Shown here: in pieces, positions 7,351-14,024 of the stretch | Position numbering within the stretch: position 1 is the stretch's first letter | Layout: every line of letters starts with the position of its first letter | Assembly: GCA_014377145.1 (NCBI GenBank) | Contig: JACMQE010000020.1 | Location: forward strand, 1-14,024 | From: Glaciimonas sp. | GTDB taxonomy: Bacteria > Pseudomonadota > Gammaproteobacteria > Burkholderiales > Burkholderiaceae | DNA length: 14,024 nt | Reading direction: 5' to 3' | The notes under the pieces: generated by a model | What the model saw: only the letters and a program-made list of their open reading frames with translations | Told to the model about the DNA's origin: nothing | Databases searched by the model: none | Made by a program: the position numbers and the translations under genes

Positions 7351-8661
7351 ATGGGAATTTCTGCTGATAATATTGTGAGTCAATTTATTGATTCATTAAT
7401 CGATGATGATCGCGTTTTTTAATACCTGGAAGGGAAAATCCAAATGCTGACTAACCAAATTTTGATCTTCCTGCGCGCCACAGGTGGGACTACACCAACG
7501 TTATAAGCAGAAAACATCAGTATTTTTTTAGAATTTATTTCTAGTATTTTTGGCTGGCCCCTTACATGGGATGACACCGAACTATTGGAAATGATAGACC
7601 TATTTAATAGACGACCATTAATTCAAGCAGATATGAGCGTTAAATTAATTGAAAAAATAAAAGCGAAAGTAAAATACATGGCGTTCCCAGCGTGCGATTT
7701 GTCACAATCGCTATGACACAATTTTTAGCTTTCCGTATTTATCAGATAGCATTAGGGAATATCTCATTAGCTCATCAAGTTTTTATGTCGGATGATAAGC
7801 GTTCAGTGATGCAAATTGGCAGCAAGAGCGCAGCTATTATTCCGAAGATCTTCCTCAGGTGCAACTTGCAAGGGCGATGGAAGACAATGCTTCAAACTCG
7901 ACACTGCCTCCCTATTACCAACATTATTTTATATACGGTTAATAATGAACGCTTATCGGTTGGCGACGATGGCAGTACATGCCTTGCCAAAGAAAGCTAT
8001 TGAAAATTTTAATACAGACAGTATTAGATTGAGAAAAATTTTTTAGATTGTGCCAAAGCGAGGAATAATATTACGCGAATTGGAGAGAAAATTATCACAA
8101 ACATTAATTCTGATTTAAGTAAGTCTAATTATGCAATTTATACGGAAGGTCATACAATCGCACTTACTAATAGTGTTGAGAAAATGATCGAGTTAGCATT
8201 TAAATCTATTTGCGACAATTTAAGGATGTATAAAAATAAATTAATATACATCAGTATATTAAACATTTCTATAAGCTTCGACAAGAGAGTAACTAATTTC
8301 CATATAAAAAATTTTTATATTTGATTTTGGCTATATTCTAGACGGTATCACAGAATTCAATGATTATTTTTTCTAAATTACACCGATGGGAGAGAAGATT
8401 TATCTTGGAAGATTTGAGGAAGAAAGCGTAGTAGCATTAATGGCGCTTGGTAGAAAAGAACTCGGATTTAATGTGTATGAACATGTTGTTCGGTCAACTG
8501 GAGTTGGTTTTGATAACAAGGAGGCTAATGCAAAATTGGTATTTGTGTTCATTTTAAAAAGTAATAATGCACCAATTATTCAAACAGCTGCACAATCAAT
8601 AACCCATGCAATTTTATCGTATTCGTCATGGTGGTCGGCTATCAAATGTGCGCTATTTTGA
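7351..8661 (+). pseudogene. Broken hypothetical protein, N-terminal part of a large accessory gene
   Basis: Successive plus-strand pieces read like one protein with lesions. They are: MGISADNIVSQFIDSLIDDD (7351), stop 7420-7422, EGKIQMLTNQILIFLRATGG, stop 7504-7506, IFLEFISSIFGWPLTWDDTE and on to ACDLSQSL (stop 7714). In a second frame come SFPYLSDSIREYLISSSSF, a double stop (TGA TAA), then AFSDANWQQERSYYSEDLPQ and PPYYQHYFIYG. In a third frame (from 7939) come LATMAVHALPKKAIENFNTD and on to RLRKIF. After the T6 run at 8039-8044 come DCAKARNNITRIGEKIITNI and AIYTEGHTIALTNSVEKMI. From 8323 comes DFGYILDGITEFNDYFF, a stop, and MGEKIYLGRFEEESVVALMA. No catalytic motif or family is recognised. 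It is AT-richer than the flanking core genes and appears mostly alpha-helical. Confidence 0.5.
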
Positions 8662-9661
8662 AAGGCGCACAAACCACGATTGCCCACGAGTCATGCGTGA
8701 CGGTCATTATTCAGGAGTTGCTGTCTGGTGAATCGGCTTCCCTTTCTGACATGGCATCAGTAGCTTCTAGTACTTTTAATATTTTTTTTGAAGGCGAAGT
8801 ACATGGCCGGATATCGCAGGCGCCTGGGCGCACACTCAGTAAAAGTTTGAGTGTCCAACAGCTAGCTTAATAATGTTCTGTATATATACAGACCTTCAGA
8901 CAAGGCGTGGGTCCTGGGGTATTTTTTGATTTTTCTAAATTGTCAACGTGGGGATCATTAAACGATATTTCTAAGGCATTCTTAGATTCAGAAGGACGCT
9001 CTTTGTCAGGGAGAATCGTCCCTGTTGACCAACAATTACTAGATTCAATCGAAGTCTCTGCGAGCCTAATCCATGTTCCTATTCTGCTAAAAGATGATGT
9101 TGCTTCAAAAAAATGACTATGCGTGTTGTGACAAGAAAAGCTGGCTTGTCACACTTTGGCAGGGTCAGCCGATCGCTACGCGTGATAGGGAAAAAACCGT
9201 ATTATGATGCTTTTCCCTCGGACGATATGGAGGCCTTACGAAAAACTGAGGCGGAAAGAAGCAGACGAATTTCAATTATGATCGAGGTCGCCAAAAATGC
9301 GGCCCAAAAAATTGCGGATGCGATGATGCCGGGTCTTGGGAACGTAGTCTCCCGCAATACATCATTGGGTGCTACGGCGACGCAGCCGATATCGATTGGA
9401 CTAGCTTTGGTGATGGGATTGGTGACTACGAAAGCGACATCGGCATTATTTTTTTTAGCGTCTGATGTCTATACAGACTGGCCGATCCCAACGTATTAAT
9501 TCTTGATGCGAACTTTGAGATTGCATTAGAGGACAACGAACTGAATATCAAAATGAGTCTGATGGAATTAGAAAGCGGGACTTGGAGTGCAGATCCGACG
9601 GTATTTGAATTATCACGAGAAACAGTGGAAATGATAAAAAAAATTTTCCCCTCCATTAATG
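8628..9661 (+). pseudogene. Broken hypothetical protein, middle part of the accessory block
   Basis: Frame 1 (from 8628) reads QMCAILKGAQTTIAHESCVT then ELLSGESASLSDMASVASST and on to SLSVQQLA, a tandem stop (8868-8873), then VGPGVFFDFSKLSTWGSLND and on to LLKDDVASKK. At the A7 run 9107-9113 the frame moves to MTMRVVTRKAGLSHFGRVSR, FPSDDMEALRKTEAERSRRI and KNAAQKIADAMM. Near 9320 it moves again to SWERSLPQYIIGCYGDAADI then DWTSFGDGIGDYESDIGIIF. A TGA follows at 9463-9465, then DPNVLILDANFEIALEDNEL and LSRETVEMIKKIFPSINE, stop 9661-9666 region. No family is recognised. The acidic last piece (9319-9661) has the look of a compact soluble domain. It could belong to the same gene as the flanking fragments or be a separate one. 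Confidence 0.45.
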
Positions 9662-11221
9662 AATAGTACCAACCTCAAGAAAAAGACATTAGTCATAGCA
9701 CCAACAGCGCTTATTAACGTGATAAATGGTCTAGTTATTCTGCCGACTCCTCGACGCGCTATAAATAGTGTTACGCACGTTCCCACCATTCCACACGTTT
9801 TTAATACCAAAGAATCACCGCATCCAATCTCCAGAAAATTCACAACAAGTGTTTTCAGATTTCCTTCAGAAATTGCAAAAGCAAAAATACCGTCGATTTG
9901 GCGCGTGGATAATCGGGACTATTGTCAGATCGAGGACAGTAAAGAAGTGTTAATCAGGGCGAGATTGAACCTCAAAGAAAACGCCATGTTTAGAGCAATT
10001 GATATTGATCGCTTGAGTCGGAAAATTTTGCATATACGCATCAACCATATTACCAATAAGGTGATTGAGCCACATAAATTATGGTTTGTTGAAGATAATA
10101 ATTATGCCTATCATTTCACCAATAAAGTTAGTGCCAAATCTTTGCTTGAAGAAAGTGTTAATGCTGAGGATAGGTTTGGGAAAAACTATCAGAGAATCAG
10201 ATGTATGGCGGAGGCATGGAATGATTTGTGGGCGTGGTACGACGACGAAAATCGTTTTTCCCTTGAAGTGGGGAAATATATAAACACGATGACAGCAAAT
10301 ATCGCTAATAAAATAGCTGATGAAATGCTTAATCGCGTCCAAAAAGAAAAAGTTAGTCGCCTTGGTTGTGAAATAGAATCTGGCTTGGCTGCTTCACCAG
10401 CTTGTATTCGTGGAGAGAGATATATTGGACGGATTGATGGGGGAGGCGTTTTACATAACTTGCCGCCTATCGCATTTTGTGAGGAGATGTGCGTACGTTT
10501 TCGTCGATTTTTGCCTTTAGCGCTGACGTTAGCCGATTCGGTCGCGATGGAGGAATTGGAAATAAGCGACTTTCCTCTGTTGACACAGCTACAGCTTGAT
10601 TTTGCGGCCGAGAACCTAACCGTTTCAAACAATCTACTCTTAGAAAATATCCATGGTTTTGCTGCTGCAAAGAAAAATCACGATTGCGAGAAATAACAAT
10701 TTAAAAAATGTCAATCTGACAGAAAAAATAGAGGAAGACCGCTATCCTCTAAAAGCTATTTATCTAAAACAAAATCCAAAAATTGATTTGCTTAAAATCG
10801 GTCACTTCCCGAACTGGTGGGCCTGGATTTTTCACATAACGATATTTCTGGTCAGATAGAAATTCATGATTGGCATTTCAATGCGATGCAGCTAAAAAGG
10901 ATAAATAACGGTATTGGAAAATTGATTATCCATGCAAAAGGGCTGATCTCATTGGATGCCACCAATAATCGGTTAACTAGCCTTGATATTTTGGGTGAAA
11001 CGCCAAAAAATATGGTGCATTTTGATTGATCAAATAATCAAATCAAGATGCAGTATTCTTCTTATGGCCCATTGATGGATGACATACAATATTTGCGATT
11101 TTTAGATTTTTCAGGCAATCCTGTCACAGAGGGATTTTATTCAGCACCCAGACAATTTCTACGGAATCTTACAAAGCTGGGGGTGCCTGATCGCCATAAA
11201 TTATCTTCGGCTTTGGTGTAA
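9659..11221 (+). pseudogene. Leucine-rich-repeat protein, C-terminal part, frameshifted
   Basis: An open frame from ATG 9659 runs 345 codons. Its first ~80 codons look non-native; the neighbouring frame reads SPENSQQVFSDFLQKLQKQK there. From about 9900 it reads DYCQIEDSKEVLIRARLNLK, a helical middle (MAEAWNDLWAWYDDENRFSL, NKIADEMLNRVQKEKVSRLG), and then ELEISDFPLLTQLQLDFAAE, the first repeat-like unit. After a shift near 10655-10677 come ITIARNNNLKNVNL and LKAIYLKQNPKIDLLKI. After a compensating shift near 10808 come LPELVGLDFSHNDISGQIEI, LISLDATNNRLTSLDIL, VHFD, a TGA (11027-11029), SNNQIKM, IQYLRFLDFSGNPVTEG and the end HKLSSALV, TAA 11219-11221. At least five LxxLxLxxN units are visible. 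LRR domains bind protein partners. Bacterial LRR proteins with long helical N-terminal parts are often secreted effectors, but no effector domain is identified here. Confidence 0.6.
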
Positions 11222-11419
11222 TTTTGCTAAGAGCGTAGCGTGGCGGTATTTGATCAAAATGAAATTTTGCAATTGCCGGAATTATTGTTGTAAACACTTG
11301 AGCTGGGCCGCTCGTAGATTCGATCAATGTGCCGCATGTATTTGATCTCGATGTAAATGGCGCAGTTTGCTATAAAGAGTGCTGGTTCATCAGCTGTGCG
11401 CAATGGCCGTGCGTCACAT
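11222..11419. other. Gap between LRR remnant and ybeY; possible residual coding sequence
   Basis: No intact gene. One plus-strand frame (about 11304-11478) reads DSINVPHVFDLDVNGAVCYK and continues to a TAG inside ybeY. It resembles a natural peptide but carries no motif and overlaps ybeY, so it is not called as a gene. In many Burkholderiales corC follows ybeY. I see no corC-like sequence on the minus strand here. Confidence 0.4.
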
Positions 11420-11929
11420 TTAGCCCCCGACATGATGCTGGCCTGCTTTTCTATTCTGATTCTCTGCGTAAGGATTAGGCCATCTCAACGCTTTCAGAAT
11501 CTCAATTTCCAGGCCTTCCATCTCCGTTGCTTCATCATCATTTTCATGATCATAGCCCTGTGCGTGCAATACGCCATGGACGATCAGATGCACAGTGTGT
11601 TCTTGAATTGACTTATTTTGTTCAGCCGCTTCGTGTTGTAGGACATCGGTGCAAAGAATGATATCGGCCTTGGTTGTTTCGGCGTTTTCATCCTCCGTGT
11701 AGGAGAAGGTCAGGACATTGGTAGCGTAATCTTTGCCACGATAATCCCGGTTCAGCGTGCGACCTTCTTCGATATTCACAAAACGAATGGTGAAGTCTGC
11801 TGGGGCCAATAGCGCAGCCCTTACCCAGCGCCTTATTTGCGGTCGCAAAACGATCTCTTTCAGTTGAGGATCGGGATATTGGACCGTTAAGGAAAGCTTT
11901 TTCAGGGCGATTTTACTTTTTAGCGACAT
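11420..11929 (-). CDS. ybeY: YbeY, endoribonuclease/rRNA maturation factor
   Basis: 169 residues from the ATG at 11929 (MSLKSKIALK), whose codon lies inside the last codons of ybeZ; the 17-bp overlap implies translational coupling. YbeY is a zinc-dependent single-strand RNase involved in 16S rRNA 3'-end maturation and 70S quality control. The zinc motif HGVLHAQGYDH carries His118, His122 and His128, in the order HxxxHxxxxxH. The conserved block LNRDYRGKDYATNVLTF (59-75) includes the family Arg. It ends ALRWPNPY, followed by a 15-residue tail (AENQNRKAGQHHVGG) that may be an extension beyond the usual C-terminus. No lesions are seen in the catalytic part. It is the last gene of the miaB-ybeZ-ybeY run in this window. 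Confidence 0.93.
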   Translation of the reverse strand: MSLKSKIALKKLSLTVQYPDPQLKEIVLRPQIRRWVRAALLAPADFTIRFVNIEEGRTLNRDYRGKDYATNVLTFSYTEDENAETTKADIILCTDVLQHEAAEQNKSIQEHTVHLIVHGVLHAQGYDHENDDEATEMEGLEIEILKALRWPNPYAENQNRKAGQHHVGG

Positions 11930-13075
11930 TGTGGCTGCTGGCTCGTTTGGTGATGCCGGTTTCGATAGGTTTAGGGAGTTTGATAAGCGCCACAGGAGTG
12001 TGTTCATTGGGATCAATGACGCCACGGGTCGAGAATATCGGGGTTGCTAGTTGTGCTGCTTCGTATGCATCCACGATACGCGCTACCAGCGGATGGCGGA
12101 CCACATCCGTACTATTAAACCGGGTGAAGACAATGCCGCGCACGTTTTTCATAATGTTCATGGCATCGATCAGGCCGCTTTTCTGGCCGCGTTGCAAGTC
12201 AACCTGGATGACGTCACCATTGACCACGGCTTTGCTGCCGAAGCCAATCCGCGTCAAAAACATCTTCATCTGCTCTGTTGTGGTGTTTTGCGCTTCATCA
12301 AGAATAATGAATGCATGGTTTAAGGTACGGCCACGCATGTAAGCGGGCGGGGCGATTTCAATTGCCTGCTTCTCAAACATTTTTTGAGTACGTTCAAAAT
12401 TTAATAAATCATAGAGGGCATCGTAGAGAGGATGCAAATAAGGATCCACTTTTTGAGCTAGATCACTCGGCAGGAAGCCTAGCCGTTCACCAGCCTCAAC
12501 CGCTGGTCGAGTCAATACAATGCGCTTCACTGCGTCGCGTTCCAATGCATCTACCGCACATGCCACGGCCAGATAAGTTTTTCCTGTGCCGGCCGGACCA
12601 ATGCCGAGTGTCACGTCGTACACCAGAATCGCTTGGATGTAAGCGATTTGATGCGGGATACGACCCCGCAGATCGGCCCGACGGGTTTTGAGTACGGGAA
12701 TTTCGATAGCTCTCTGGGTTATTTCGACTGCCACATAGCTGTCGCCGGCAGCTTGGTCAGTGGCACCCTTGACGGTGCCTGGATGCATATAAACGTGATT
12801 GGCCCTTTGTCCTACCAGCGCCAATTGAATTTCATTCACTGAAATTACGTGATGCGCCATTGGATAAAACTGTTGTAGTATCACCACTGCCCGCTCGGCA
12901 TTGGTACTGGAGGCGATGAATTTTTCCCCGCGACGGAAAAGAGTGACATCCAACGCAGCAGAAATCCATCGTAGGTTTTCATCCAGCGGTCCGCAAAATG
13001 TGCTAGCCGGGTATTGTCTGAGGGCTGCGGGATGAAATAATGGGGTTGCGTTGGCGGTTTAGTTTTGGTTTTCAA
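11913..13075 (-). CDS. ybeZ: YbeZ, PhoH-like ATPase, with an apparent one-base frameshift near the N-terminus
   Basis: The natural start appears to be TTG at 13073-13075 (LKTKTKPPTQPHYFIPQPSD, then NTRLAHF). After LAHF the frame breaks. The expected CGPLDENLRWISAALDVTLF is found one base over, consistent with loss of one T in the run complementary to A4 at 12995-12998. The remaining ~350 codons are open to TAA at 11913-11915. Walker A is GPAGTGKT, about 119-126 counting from the TTG at 12953. Walker B is FIILDEAQN (215-223). TRPAVEAGERLGFLPSDLAQ and TRIGFGSKAVVNGDVIQVDL are typical. YbeZ is a cytosolic ATPase that partners YbeY in rRNA processing. A shortened protein from the TTG at 12953 would keep the ATPase core but lack about 40 residues. 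It could be a sequencing error, a pseudogene in the making, or a slippage-rescued gene. Confidence 0.85.
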
Positions 13076-13200
13076 GCGGATGGTGGTTCATCAGTGAATG
13101 CATTAAAAGTGCGGCAAAAGTCCTGAAAATAAACGTACCGTTTTGTTTTGCAGGGGCAAAGTTATATTGGTGCAGATAACAAACGGGTTGCGGTAACAAT

Positions 13201-14024
13201 TTATCCGGCATCCATCATCTCGCCGCGCAATGAATATTTATAACTTTCTGTGATGATGACGTCAATCAGTTGCCCGACCAGGCGCGCACCATTCGGTCCG
13301 CCATCAAAGTTCACTACGCGGTTATTTTCAGAGCGACCTTGGAACTCGTTAGCATCTTTTCTAGACAGACCTTCAATCAGTATCCGTTGCACAGTCCCAA
13401 TCATTTCTTCACTGATACGAATGGTGTTGGCTTGAATCACCGACTGTAAATGTTGCAGACGCTTGAGTTTGATTGCATGGGGCGTATCGTTCTTAAGATT
13501 TGCCGCCGGTGTGCCCGGACGTGGGCTAAAAATAAAGCTGAAACTATTGTCGTAACCAATGTCGTGTATCAGCTTCATCAAGGCGTTAAAATCTTCTTCT
13601 GTTTCGCCGGGAAAGCCGACAATGAAATCGCTGGAAATGCAAATATTCGGACGTACCTGACGCAAGCGTCGGATTACCGATTTGTATTCTAGTATCGTAT
13701 AGCCACGCTTCATCGCTGCCAAAATTCGATCCGCGCCATGCTGTGCTGGTAAATATAAATGATCAACCAGTTTTGGTACTTTGGCGTAGGTATCGATCAG
13801 ACGTTGTGTGAATTCCTTAGGATGACTGGTGACAAACCGTATCCGTTCGATACCGGGAATCTCGGCAATGAATTCGATCAGCAATGCAAAATCGGCAATC
13901 TCGCCATCTGCCATCTCGCCACGGAACGCATTCACGTTTTGACCGAGCAGCGTTATCTCTTTGACGCCTTGCTCTGCTAGTCCGGTAACTTCAGTAAGCA
14001 CATCATCAAAGCGACGCGAGACCT
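13201..14024 (-). CDS. miaB: MiaB, tRNA-2-methylthio-N6-dimethylallyladenosine synthase, 3' part
   Basis: About 273 C-terminal residues, continuing past the right edge. MiaB is a radical-SAM methylthiotransferase that adds the 2-methylthio group to i6A37 of tRNAs reading UNN codons. Visible blocks: [100 protein letters not shown]. The C-terminal TRAM domain runs from about [16 protein letters not shown] to [20 protein letters not shown]. Stop TAA at 13201-13203. The N-terminal domain and the radical-SAM CxxxCxxC cluster lie outside the window. The 125 bp to ybeZ contain no gene. No lesions are seen in this part. Confidence 0.95.
   Translation of the reverse strand, partial: VSRRFDDVLTEVTGLAEQGVKEITLLGQNVNAFRGEMADGEIADFALLIEFIAEIPGIERIRFVTSHPKEFTQRLIDTYAKVPKLVDHLYLPAQHGADRILAAMKRGYTILEYKSVIRRLRQVRPNICISSDFIVGFPGETEEDFNALMKLIHDIGYDNSFSFIFSPRPGTPAANLKNDTPHAIKLKRLQHLQSVIQANTIRISEEMIGTVQRILIEGLSRKDANEFQGRSENNRVVNFDGGPNGARLVGQLIDVIITESYKYSLRGEMMDAG

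Noticed and set aside
10189..10632. 147-codon minus-strand open frame
   Set aside because: Antisense to the helical part of the LRR gene; basic, Ser-rich shadow composition.
12311..12691. 126-codon plus-strand open frame
   Set aside because: Antisense to the ATPase core of ybeZ (Walker A and B are on the other strand).
1..14024. tRNA or rRNA genes, CRISPR arrays, intact transposases
   Set aside because: I saw no cloverleaf-like tRNA, rRNA-like stretch, regularly spaced repeat array or transposase motif by eye; a covariance-model scan would be decisive.

Overview
This window looks like part of a betaproteobacterial chromosome, most likely Burkholderiales and close to Oxalobacteraceae. The inference rests on the protein sequences of PmbA, Mog, YjgA, MiaB and YbeZ and on two familiar gene neighbourhoods (miaB-ybeZ-ybeY, and pmbA divergent from yjgA-mog). 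The genome appears to be decaying: about 6 kb of the 14 kb holds broken genes with substitution stops, frameshifts and deletions. That pattern suggests a host-associated or otherwise relaxed-selection lineage, but this is inference.

Layout. 1-233 (-): 5' end of folD. 234-489: non-coding, with a small element (333-440) that has inverted ends and an internal palindrome. 490-2399 (-): a ruined copper-resistance pair, copA (P1B ATPase) followed by cueR. 2552-2800 (+): a decayed CueR-type promoter and a copZ-like metallochaperone that has lost its second cysteine. 2902-4825 (-): the intact run yjgA, mog and a carboxylesterase. 4826-5279: a long intergenic stretch whose end repeats part of the 333-440 element. 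5280-6677 (+): intact pmbA/tldE.

6713-11221 is an AT-richer accessory block. It holds a minus-strand remnant of a membrane protein (6713-7154) and about 3.9 kb of plus-strand fragments. Read across frames, these form a long hypothetical protein ending in a leucine-rich repeat (LRR) domain. I recognise no family for the non-LRR parts. A secreted effector or toxin-like protein is a reasonable but unproven guess.

11420-14024 (-): ybeY, ybeZ (phoH-like, with an apparent one-base frameshift near the N-terminus) and the 3' part of miaB. These are RNA-metabolism genes in their usual order.

How the genes relate. YbeZ and YbeY act together in rRNA processing and ribosome quality control. MiaB modifies tRNA. 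YjgA binds late 50S assembly intermediates. Mog finishes molybdenum cofactor synthesis. PmbA is half of the TldD/TldE protease. FolD supplies one-carbon folates. The copper module is non-functional at every recognisable metal-binding site. Many frameshifts fall in A or T runs, so raw-read checking is needed to separate real decay from assembly error.
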